A DNA stretch of 64,000 nucleotides, taken from Sunxiuqinia dokdonensis. Its GTDB lineage: Bacteria > Bacteroidota > Bacteroidia > Bacteroidales > Prolixibacteraceae. Numbering within the stretch: the stretch's first letter is position 1; each line of letters opens with the position of its first letter. Positions 1-8,623 of this stretch are shown here, in pieces. The notes under the pieces are model-generated. The model was not told the DNA's origin, did no database searches, and was given only the letters and a program-made list of their open reading frames with translations. Both the position numbers and the translations under genes were made by a program. Where the stretch lies: NCBI RefSeq assembly GCF_001270965.1, contig NZ_LGIA01000161.1, positions 62,001-126,000 on the forward strand, given 5' to 3'.

Positions 1-605
1 TGGTGTTTTTAGACATTGAACTGCCTGATGGAACCGGCTTCGATTTGATTGAAAAATTGCCGGAAGTTAATTTCAAACTGGTTTTCACCACTTCCTACAG
101 CGACTATGCCATTACTGCCTTTAAATATTCCGCGTTCGATTACATCCTGAAACCGGTGCTGGTTGAAAATGTAAAAGCAACCATCCAGCGAATCAGCGAA
201 ATTCCGGTACTCAGCGAAAAACACCGGGTTGAAGTTCTGAAAAACAGCATCGACAACAAGGGTGAAAGTTCGCATGTAACCATTGCCCTGCCTGAAATGA
301 ATGGCTTTGCTATCATTAAAGTGACCAATATCTTACGCTGTGAAGGCGAACGCAACTACACCCGGGTCTTTTATCAGAATGGCACTTCGGTGCTCATTAG
401 CCGCACTTTGCTCGAGTTTGACCAACTGTTGGTACCGCACGGTTTTTGTCGTATTCACCGGTCACACTTGGTCAACCTGAAATCTGTTGAGCGCTACCTG
501 AAGACCGATGGCGGACTGGTTGAACTATCCGATAAATCCAAACTTCCTGTTTCGCCCAAACACAAGGAAGAACTGCTTGATAAACTGCTCCATAACCGAC
601 TTTAA
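1..605 (+). CDS. LytTR-family response regulator, 5'-truncated by window edge
   Basis: This is the C-terminal part of a two-component response regulator; the gene begins upstream of the window. The first visible residues (VFLDIELPDGTG) are the stretch just after the phospho-acceptor aspartate of a receiver domain, and the Lys of 'YILKPV' is the conserved receiver lysine. A LytTR DNA-binding domain follows from about residue 95 to 195, with the typical 'FCRIHRSHLVNL' segment near its end. In Bacteroidota such regulators normally pair with a LytS/YesM-type membrane histidine kinase, which would be expected upstream. The GTG at position 3 is internal, not a start. No clear terminator is visible after the stop. 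Confidence 0.93.
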   Translation, partial: VFLDIELPDGTGFDLIEKLPEVNFKLVFTTSYSDYAITAFKYSAFDYILKPVLVENVKATIQRISEIPVLSEKHRVEVLKNSIDNKGESSHVTIALPEMNGFAIIKVTNILRCEGERNYTRVFYQNGTSVLISRTLLEFDQLLVPHGFCRIHRSHLVNLKSVERYLKTDGGLVELSDKSKLPVSPKHKEELLDKLLHNRL

Positions 606-802
606 ACTGATCGTTTTGTCTGGCTCGGTAGGGAGGTACTCCAGTTTGCTAGTTACTTGCTAGGGTTTGCTCATTTTGCAATTGATTTATGAAAGAATCC
701 TCTATCTTTAACGCCTTGAAATACCTGTGATTGGACTTATATTCATATGGATACGTGAAAGAGGGATTGAAAGTCGCTTATTGAATCATATGAATCAAAC
801 TT
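606..802. other. Intergenic region upstream of surface-protein cluster
   Basis: About 200 bases with no convincing gene. It holds a candidate promoter (listed separately) and short repeats of TTGCTAG near 647-662. No hairpin terminator for the preceding response regulator was recognised. Confidence 0.5.
682..710 (+). promoter_or_regulatory. Candidate Bacteroidota-type promoter
   Basis: A TATCTTTA box at 703-710 matches seven of eight positions of the Bacteroidota -7 consensus TAnnTTTG. A TTG at 682-684 lies 18 bases upstream, as expected for the -33 element. It would transcribe the small ORF and the giant surface gene that follow. This is pattern matching only. Confidence 0.3.
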
Positions 803-1015
803 TTGGGGATGGCAAATTCGATGTGGGATAGTTATACAGCGCTTATTTCTTTATACTCTTCACGAAATCTCTTTGAAATTGAGAGTCGGGATTCATTTCC
901 GTGTCTCCGTTTTGACACATCACGAAATAAGACGAAAGAGGTTGTACTGCAACTGGATGAAGTTTCAGGCGTGAAGGAAATCAAATGTCGTATTCATAAC
1001 CTGGTGAGCCGATGA
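803..1015 (+). CDS. Uncertain small ORF overlapping start of giant surface gene
   Basis: A 70-codon frame opens with TTG at 803 (ATG at 809) and ends in an ATGA overlap with the next start codon at 1012. That junction is typical of translational coupling and is the only argument that the frame is real. The product has no signal peptide, no recognisable domain and a composition unlike its neighbours. It may be a chance frame or the remnant of a lost gene. No function is proposed. Confidence 0.2.
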   Translation: MGMANSMWDSYTALISLYSSRNLFEIESRDSFPCLRFDTSRNKTKEVVLQLDEVSGVKEIKCRIHNLVSR

Positions 1016-4000
1016 ATAGTTGGAGGTTTATCTTGTCAGTTGTTTTTTTAGCTGTCTCAATGGCTGGAAATGCGACGTGGTACAATAGTGTTGGAACTGG
1101 CAATTGGATCAATGATACTTCCTGGAATGGAACTGGTTATCCGGTCAACGGCGATGGCGCAGAAATAAACTCAGGCCACGTAATTACCTATGATGGCAAT
1201 TTAATTTGGACCTCATCCCAAATCTCAGTCGAGTCCGGGGGGAAGCTCATTGTCAATGGTGACCTTACCATTAGCAATTCCGCAAATCTATATATAAAAG
1301 CTGGGGGGGTACTTGAAGTTACCGGCACCGTTTACCTCCAAAACACATCGTTATCAATCGGAGAAAGCAGCCAATTAAGCGTGGAAGGCGATCTTTCTGT
1401 CGCGAAAAATTTGGATGTTGGTTCTTCTGCTATTGTCAATGTGGGCAACTCACTGATTATTGGTGGCAATTTGAATAATAGTGGGGAAGTTGTGGTTGAG
1501 GACGATCTTGATGTTACCGGACAAACAAACAACAAGACTTCCCAAACAATGCTTGATGTCGGTGGGGATTTCCATTCCGGAGGAAATCTTAATAACAGCG
1601 GTACTGTGGTCGTTGACGGCGATTTAACACTAAATACCATAAGCGATGCTGATTTGAATGTGAATTCGGGATTGGTAGTTGTTAATGGAGATCTTACCAA
1701 AAGTGGCAATATTGCTGTCTCTCCAGGTTCCGATATTATTGTTGTCGGCACCTTTTATTCAGAAGGGGGGAATACCTGGATCCAAAATGGTGCTGATTTT
1801 TATGTTTTTGGAACAAGCAATTGCTCAGGTTCCAACTGCTCTTTGATACAAGATTATACAGATTGGGAGAGCGATGGCAACCAGGGCGGGCAATACGTCA
1901 TTTATAGCCCGCCTGCATATTGCTCGGGCAATGCGGTTGCCGTTGTTTCCTTTACTGGTGTGCCAGATTCAGGTGATGCTGTGGGTGCGCCTGACAATAA
2001 TGGATCCCAACTGCATGAAACAAACGACGGGGTCACATTAGACATTGCTGGGGGCAATATTTTACTTGCGGGAGGCACAGTTGATGCCCGATGGCGCAGG
2101 AGTTCAAACAATGCAACTCAAATTCGGGTCGAAATTTCAGTCGATGGATCAGCATGGACTGAAGTTGCTACCTATACAATAAATACTCAAAACACCTGGC
2201 TTACACAAACTATTCCATTAAGTATAGATACCCGATTTATTCAATTTACAAGTGTCAATGGCTGGGACTTGGACCTGGATGCTGTTTCATATAATACTCC
2301 TTGTAGATTAAGTGATCCGCTTGAGATTACGACGACGCATACTGATATTTCCTGCGTGGGTCAAAATGATGGTGAGATTAACGCCTCCGGCTCTGGCGGA
2401 CAATCACCATATCAATACAAACTCAATGCTGGTTCATACCAATCATCAGGAACATTCACAGGTTTGGCTGCCGGAAATTATACTGTCTGGATGAAGGATG
2501 CGTCCGGTACAGAAATATCAACGCTCCTAACAATCAACCTTCCAGCCATTCCTCCCGATGATCAAAACTCAGCCGGCAACGACTCTTGGGTTGGGCATTT
2601 CTACAAGCGAGCTGATGCAACAGCCTCAGCCCCTAGCGATGCCAATGCTTTTGCCAGATACCTTGGAAACAGGACAATGACAGAAACCTTTGACCAGAGT
2701 TTCAATGAGGCAGGCTCTTGTTTCCCCTTAAATTCAAATGGCACTTTTCATTGCAGTGTTTACACAGAGTATTTTGCAGTGAAGTATAGAATGAATTCCA
2801 CCAGAACCGGAATTTATGTAGCCGACATGGGTAGCGATGACGGTATTCGCTTGACCGTGGACAACGTAAAGGTATTTGACAATTGGAAACAGCGAGGTTA
2901 TGTAGTGGATCAGAAAATATTGTTTGAACTGACAGGAAGAAGCAGCCTTTTATATGAGTATTATGAAAGTGGTGGGGGTAACCGGGTTTCTTTTCAAAAT
3001 TTGACCAAAGTACCCAACAACCTGACCAACGGGGTCTCCCAAACCCTATGTCAGGGAGCTTCAACCACTCCAATCACAGCGAATGATTCTTATACGGAGG
3101 CCCCTATTTCCAGCATTGGCAGTTATACCGTCACATACCAATGGCAGCAAGCTTCCTCAGCTGAAGGCCCCTGGACAGATATTGACGGAGCGAACACTCA
3201 AAATTATACGCCTGTCGCTGATTCTCCTGGCACCTTTTATTTCAGGAGAGAACTTACAGTTTCAAAGGCAAACGCGGGTCTCGTCTCCATTCCGGTAACC
3301 GCGACTGATTTTTCGGATATCGCCACCGTAACAGTGAGCCCTCTCCCTGCAGCTGCCGGAACTATTTCCGGCCCATCTTCAGTCAACGATGGGGAAAGTG
3401 GCATCGCTTATTCAGTTCCTGTTGTTACCGGGGCTGATAACTATGCCTGGTCTTATTCGGGAACAGGAGCCACTATTAACGGTACAACAGAAAATATAAC
3501 CATCGATTTTGCTCCAGGTGCCACCTCAGGCATGCTTACGGTTTATGCTACAAACGCTTGCGGAAACGGGGGTGCATCAGCCAATTTTCCGATAACAGTT
3601 AGTTCAGCAACCCCAGGCATTACTGTGTCTCCCATTTCGGGACTAGAAACTACAGAAGCCGGAGGACAAGCCAGCTTTACTGTTGTTTTGGATACACCCC
3701 CAACAAATAATGTATCCATCACAATTGAATCATCAGATATCACTGAAGGCACAACAGACAAATCGGTTCTGAATTTCGACGATTCAAATTGGAATATTCC
3801 GCAAACGGTTACAATAACCGGGGTAGACGACCCTGACGAGGACGGAAATATTTCTTACACTGTGATTCTAAATGCTGCGTCAAGTGATGATTTGAATTAT
3901 CACGGCATTAATCCTGATGACGTTGCCGTAACTAATATCGACGATGAAATTCCGTTGTCAATTACCTGTCCCGAAGATCAAGTTGGCAGTGTAGATGCTA

Positions 4001-7000
4001 GTTGTAATTTTGCCATGCCCGATTTTACCGGCATGGCGGTCATTGAAGGCGGTCAGGGAACGGTTGTCGTAAGCCAGTCCCCCTTGCCGGGAACAAGTAT
4101 CACTGCCAATACAACTTTTACTTTGACTGCTACGGACGAATCAGAAACGTCTGTTTCTTGCTCGGCAGAGCTTACTTTAATTGATGAAATTCTTCCATTG
4201 GTGACCTGTCCTGGAAACCAAAGCATCAATGCCAATGCCAATTGCGAGGCTACCTTGCCTGACTATACAAGTTTGGTAAACGCCACCGACAATTGCGGCC
4301 AACCATTGACCATCATTCAATATCCTGCTCCCGGATCAATTATCTCGGCAACCACTGCCGTTACTATATCTGCTACGGACGATTCAAACAATACCGGCTC
4401 TTGCGAGTTTTCGGTAATTTTAAACGACGTTACTGCCCCTTTAATTAACTGTCCGGCAAACCAGACGATTGAAGCGGACGCTTCATGCGATGCCGTATTG
4501 CCTGACTACAGGAGTCTGGCTGTGGTAACCGACAATTGCGACGATACCCCGACTGTTACACAGGAACCCGCTCCGGGAACAATAATTAGCGGAATCACGA
4601 CTGTCGTTTTAACCGCTACAGACGAAGCAGGAAATTCACCAAGCTGTAGTTTCCAGGTCAGTGTTGCTGATAATGAACCCCCAATAATTGCATGCCCCGA
4701 GCCCATAACCGTCGGCAACGATCCCTATATGTGCTCTGCTGTAATTACCGATTTGGGCACACCTGTCGCAGATGATAACTGCGGGGTGGCCTTCATTACC
4801 AATGACGCGCCTCCGATTTTCAATGTGGGACAAACAACCGTGACCTGGACCGTGACCGACGTCAATGGGAACAGTAATACTTGCGAGCAATTAGTGACGG
4901 TAGTCGATGATGAAGCGCCATTGATCAGTTGCTATGATAATGAGATTGTTTATGTACCTACGTCATTTAATTCCATTGACTATCCTTTTAACGAAACGTT
5001 TTTTGACGACAATTGTGCAGTAACTGATTTTGTTTGGACTATGTCCGGAGCTACCACACGAAGTTCTTCATCCAGTGGAATCAATCCCTTAGGTGAACAA
5101 AGTCTGAATGTGGGGACAACAACCATTCAAATTATGGTTAGAGATGGAGCTGGAAATGAAACGGATTGCTCGTTTAATATTAATGTAGAACAAGTTGACG
5201 ATCCAACTGCAATTTGTCCGGGAGATATTTACCTTGGATGCAATCCTTCAGATTTTCCCGCAAATTTAGGTGAGATGAATTATTATATGGAAGCTGGATG
5301 GGAGCTTTACTCGGAAACATCCGTTTTAGGCAATGAGACGGCTGTTTCCGGGGCAGATTGTGTTTATGAGCGGACCAGGACCTATACCGCTACTTTTCGA
5401 TTTTACTGGTGGATTTTTCACTTGGACACCAAGGTAATAACCTGTACCCGCACCTACACCTACAAAAAGGACACAGAGGCGCCAAGTTTGTCCGGCGTTC
5501 CGCCTGATGCTACGGTAGAATACAACAACATTCCAACAGCTCCAACAGTTACCGTTAGCGACAATTGCGATGCCGGGACAAGCCTGACCTATTCTCAATC
5601 TTCAACACAAAACCCTGATGTCAACCATTCAGGTCATTATAATTACACCATCACGCGGACATGGGAAGCAATTGATGACTGCGAAAATACAACAACCAGC
5701 AGCCAGGTAATTACCGTTCAGGACACACAGGCTCCCCAGATTACTTGTCCCGATAATGTTGAGGAAGCTGCAGGTCCAGGGATTTGTACCCGCCAATTAA
5801 CAATTCCCAACCCAGTGGTTTCGGACAATGGCAAGTTGCAAAGCCTGACCTGGACCATGTCGGGGGCGACGGAAGCAAGCTCCCCGACAACCGGAATAAA
5901 TTATCTAGGTCAACAATTATTCAATCCGGGCGAAACATCAGTTACTTATACGGCAACAGATGTTTCAGGCCGAACGAGCACCTGTTCTTTTACCGTTGCT
6001 ATTCTTGATGAAGAAGCACCTCTGGTGAATTGTCCTGTTGGAGTTACCGCCTCGTGTGTCAAGGATATTCCTCTCCCGGCAACTACCCTAGCCGAATTTA
6101 TTGCGCTGGGCGGAACTGTTTCTGATAATTGCACCACGAATGATAACTTGATATTTTCATGGGAGGACGATGTCACTGACAAGAAGGATGCGATCAACCC
6201 CTGTGAAGTGGTACGAACCTATACCATTACCGATGAATCCGACAATGTGGCAAGCTGCACGCAAACCTTTACCATTTCTGATGCGACTGCACCTGTGATT
6301 GTGGATTGCCCGGACGACATCACCGATTCAGCCGATGAAAATTGCGAAAAAATACTCACCATTGCTGCTCCAACCAACTTTACAGATGGTTGTGGTTTTG
6401 GCGATGTAACGGTTTATCATGCTTACACCATTGATGGAAGTTTGATTGAAGCAGCAGGTGGCATTTTGGACATCGCTTTTCCAAAAGGAACCACCATCAT
6501 CACCTGGAGCTTTGAGGATGAATGTGGAAACACAGGAACATGTGAGCAGGCCATTACTATCGAAGATAACACCGCGCCAACGGCCAGCTGCCCTGTCAGC
6601 CAGCAACTGGATGCTGAAGGTAATTGCTCCGCTTTACTAGTGGACTACACCACTTTATTGATTGGCTTAAACGATAACTGCGACGCCGATCCAACGGTTA
6701 CGCAAAGACCTGTAGTGAATACCGAAGTGTTTGCCGATACCGAAATCTGGCTGATTTATGCCGATGAAGACGGCAACCAAGACTCGTGCAGTTTTATGGT
6801 CAACCTGACCAACCTGGCCCCGCTCGAAATCTCCGAAATGATTTACGACGAGAACCAGTCGGGCGAAGGCGCGGTAGGCTCGGGACAAAAACCGTTTATC
6901 ACCTCCACCCACCCGTACGAAATTGACCGGGATGAAGCCGCCCCCGAGGACTACACTTACACCTGGCTGGTACTCGATCAGTCGGGAACCGATGTTGAGC

Positions 7001-7596
7001 CTGACATCAGCTTCCCGGACAGCAATCCGCGCCATGCGGTTATTCCCTTCTCAGAAAATTACTTTACCGAAGGCGAAACCTACACCATTCGGGTAATCAA
7101 AGAACAGCTCACAGGCAATTGTTCGGCTGTTTTCGAACTGGACATTGAGGTGCAGGAAACCGATTTTAACTCCGGTGTTGAGCCCTTGGGTCCCACCTGT
7201 CAGGATGGGGGAACAGGCGCGCCCACCGTTGTTTTTTGGGATGTGGATTTTACCGGCGGCGTGGAGCCTTACGCCTTTGAGTTTAGCATTTCGGATGACA
7301 TAGATGGCTGCACGGGAAAAGTTTCAAATTTATTTACCAATGATTCAGAATCGATCGTGACCACTGAACATTGTGATGCAACTTATGCCGTGGCCGTTAC
7401 CAAAGAGTCGGGTGCACCGGCCGTGCAGATCGCCTTTACCTTTATCAGCGAAGCCGGAGTGGACAAAGATTTTAACCTGACGATTCAGTCGGCCACCGAC
7501 CATTTTAGCATTACCAAACAAACCATTAATAACGACGAAAGTGACAACGTAACCCTCTGGGGTGTTCCAAACACCTCCGACATTGAAACGGATTAA
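1012..7596 (+). CDS. Giant secreted multi-repeat surface protein (SprB, PA14-like, HYR repeats)
   Basis: A 2194-residue exported protein with an N-terminal signal peptide (cleavage plausible after AGNA). In order there are short beta-helix-like 'GDL...NNSG' repeats (about 20-290), a discoidin-like segment (about 300-425), a SprB-type repeat (about 433-510), a PA14-like domain (about 516-666), Ig/PKD-like domains (about 670-865), a Calx-beta-like segment (about 866-980), then roughly eleven HYR repeats (about 980-1935) with the recurring 'CP...DNC...TATD..GN...C' pattern. The last ~260 residues carry a 'KPFITSTHPY' module shared with the next two genes and end in PNTSDIETD. No T9SS type-A or type-B sorting domain is present, which is unusual for such an adhesin. 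G-tracts of six, seven and six bases lie in the first 760 bases. A role in adhesion or surface assembly is inferred. Confidence 0.9.
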   Translation: MNSWRFILSVVFLAVSMAGNATWYNSVGTGNWINDTSWNGTGYPVNGDGAEINSGHVITYDGNLIWTSSQISVESGGKLIVNGDLTISNSANLYIKAGGVLEVTGTVYLQNTSLSIGESSQLSVEGDLSVAKNLDVGSSAIVNVGNSLIIGGNLNNSGEVVVEDDLDVTGQTNNKTSQTMLDVGGDFHSGGNLNNSGTVVVDGDLTLNTISDADLNVNSGLVVVNGDLTKSGNIAVSPGSDIIVVGTFYSEGGNTWIQNGADFYVFGTSNCSGSNCSLIQDYTDWESDGNQGGQYVIYSPPAYCSGNAVAVVSFTGVPDSGDAVGAPDNNGSQLHETNDGVTLDIAGGNILLAGGTVDARWRRSSNNATQIRVEISVDGSAWTEVATYTINTQNTWLTQTIPLSIDTRFIQFTSVNGWDLDLDAVSYNTPCRLSDPLEITTTHTDISCVGQNDGEINASGSGGQSPYQYKLNAGSYQSSGTFTGLAAGNYTVWMKDASGTEISTLLTINLPAIPPDDQNSAGNDSWVGHFYKRADATASAPSDANAFARYLGNRTMTETFDQSFNEAGSCFPLNSNGTFHCSVYTEYFAVKYRMNSTRTGIYVADMGSDDGIRLTVDNVKVFDNWKQRGYVVDQKILFELTGRSSLLYEYYESGGGNRVSFQNLTKVPNNLTNGVSQTLCQGASTTPITANDSYTEAPISSIGSYTVTYQWQQASSAEGPWTDIDGANTQNYTPVADSPGTFYFRRELTVSKANAGLVSIPVTATDFSDIATVTVSPLPAAAGTISGPSSVNDGESGIAYSVPVVTGADNYAWSYSGTGATINGTTENITIDFAPGATSGMLTVYATNACGNGGASANFPITVSSATPGITVSPISGLETTEAGGQASFTVVLDTPPTNNVSITIESSDITEGTTDKSVLNFDDSNWNIPQTVTITGVDDPDEDGNISYTVILNAASSDDLNYHGINPDDVAVTNIDDEIPLSITCPEDQVGSVDASCNFAMPDFTGMAVIEGGQGTVVVSQSPLPGTSITANTTFTLTATDESETSVSCSAELTLIDEILPLVTCPGNQSINANANCEATLPDYTSLVNATDNCGQPLTIIQYPAPGSIISATTAVTISATDDSNNTGSCEFSVILNDVTAPLINCPANQTIEADASCDAVLPDYRSLAVVTDNCDDTPTVTQEPAPGTIISGITTVVLTATDEAGNSPSCSFQVSVADNEPPIIACPEPITVGNDPYMCSAVITDLGTPVADDNCGVAFITNDAPPIFNVGQTTVTWTVTDVNGNSNTCEQLVTVVDDEAPLISCYDNEIVYVPTSFNSIDYPFNETFFDDNCAVTDFVWTMSGATTRSSSSSGINPLGEQSLNVGTTTIQIMVRDGAGNETDCSFNINVEQVDDPTAICPGDIYLGCNPSDFPANLGEMNYYMEAGWELYSETSVLGNETAVSGADCVYERTRTYTATFRFYWWIFHLDTKVITCTRTYTYKKDTEAPSLSGVPPDATVEYNNIPTAPTVTVSDNCDAGTSLTYSQSSTQNPDVNHSGHYNYTITRTWEAIDDCENTTTSSQVITVQDTQAPQITCPDNVEEAAGPGICTRQLTIPNPVVSDNGKLQSLTWTMSGATEASSPTTGINYLGQQLFNPGETSVTYTATDVSGRTSTCSFTVAILDEEAPLVNCPVGVTASCVKDIPLPATTLAEFIALGGTVSDNCTTNDNLIFSWEDDVTDKKDAINPCEVVRTYTITDESDNVASCTQTFTISDATAPVIVDCPDDITDSADENCEKILTIAAPTNFTDGCGFGDVTVYHAYTIDGSLIEAAGGILDIAFPKGTTIITWSFEDECGNTGTCEQAITIEDNTAPTASCPVSQQLDAEGNCSALLVDYTTLLIGLNDNCDADPTVTQRPVVNTEVFADTEIWLIYADEDGNQDSCSFMVNLTNLAPLEISEMIYDENQSGEGAVGSGQKPFITSTHPYEIDRDEAAPEDYTYTWLVLDQSGTDVEPDISFPDSNPRHAVIPFSENYFTEGETYTIRVIKEQLTGNCSAVFELDIEVQETDFNSGVEPLGPTCQDGGTGAPTVVFWDVDFTGGVEPYAFEFSISDDIDGCTGKVSNLFTNDSESIVTTEHCDATYAVAVTKESGAPAVQIAFTFISEAGVDKDFNLTIQSATDHFSITKQTINNDESDNVTLWGVPNTSDIETD

Positions 7597-7655
7597 TTAA
7601 CAACAAGATAGATGACAAATTAATTTTTAAATTTTAACCTTTAAATTTTTATACA

Positions 7656-8597
7656 ATGAAAAAGTTTTTTACTCTTTTGAGCCTGTTCCTCGTAATGGGC
7701 ATGAGCGCCAATGTGATGGCGCAAACTGATTCTGGTACCACTCCTTTTGTAGGGAGTGAGCATGATTATTCTGTTACTCAGAATGGAACTAATACTTATT
7801 TATGGGATGTTACTAGTGATGTTGCCGGTGAAAATTCTGTAGTACCCTCTGTTGCAACATTGTCAGCGACAACGGGCAATTCTATTTCTATTACATGGGT
7901 AAATCCTGTGGTATCAAGCACTACGACATATTATGTGCATGTGATAGAAAATGACGGAAGTTGTACCAATAGAAAAGTATTAGCTGTTCAGCCTCAAAAT
8001 GCATTTGAGATGGACATTGTTTCAATTGATGGCGATTTGACCCCGCTTATTGTTGGAAATAAGGGAACTTATTGTGCTGCTGACGTAGCTGTTCTAGGCT
8101 GGAATCAAACCAATGCTACCACTTTGTCGGATGCTCAAGATTTCAATTATGATTACGGAACTACCTATCTTTATTATCGGATTGAAGCTAAGGGAATTAA
8201 TTTAGCAACAACCTCTTGGAAGCCCTCATTGCTATTTAGCAATACAAATGTAGCAGGATCTGATATTACTGCAACATGGGGAACAACTGCGCCTTCAGGA
8301 GTAGGACCACAATCAGGCTATACTAGTTTTGCTGTAAGCACATCCACGGCAACTGAAATATCTGTGCCGACTGACAACCAGTATATATACATTGAAGTTG
8401 CTGTTGATAACAATACGACCAATGAGACTGGGAATGAAGGCACATCGGCTCAAAATATTGAAATCAGCTTAACGGGTATGGACGGCAACAACAATGGCGT
8501 TACTCAAATCAATGGTACTAGTGATGTTGATGATGATATAGCAACAAATGACATCAGTGCTCGTCCAAATACAAGCCAAATTACTACAGACAACTAA
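7656..8597 (+). CDS. Secreted 313-residue protein of the surface cluster, unknown function
   Basis: It begins 59 bases after the giant gene, behind a very A/T-rich leader typical of well-expressed Bacteroidota genes. A clear signal peptide (MKKFFTLLSLFL...VMA) precedes a 'TPFVGSEHDYSV...YLWDV' module (about residues 27-110) that is matched at the N-terminus of the next protein and near the C-terminus of the previous one. The middle is a beta-rich stretch with no family I can name. The end, PNTSQITTDN, resembles the end of the giant protein. No T9SS sorting domain is visible. It could be a subunit partnering the two flanking proteins, which is inference from synteny and shared modules. Confidence 0.85.
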   Translation: MKKFFTLLSLFLVMGMSANVMAQTDSGTTPFVGSEHDYSVTQNGTNTYLWDVTSDVAGENSVVPSVATLSATTGNSISITWVNPVVSSTTTYYVHVIENDGSCTNRKVLAVQPQNAFEMDIVSIDGDLTPLIVGNKGTYCAADVAVLGWNQTNATTLSDAQDFNYDYGTTYLYYRIEAKGINLATTSWKPSLLFSNTNVAGSDITATWGTTAPSGVGPQSGYTSFAVSTSTATEISVPTDNQYIYIEVAVDNNTTNETGNEGTSAQNIEISLTGMDGNNNGVTQINGTSDVDDDIATNDISARPNTSQITTDN

Positions 8598-8623
8598 TCA
8601 ACCTTCATAGCAAGATTGGTTAA

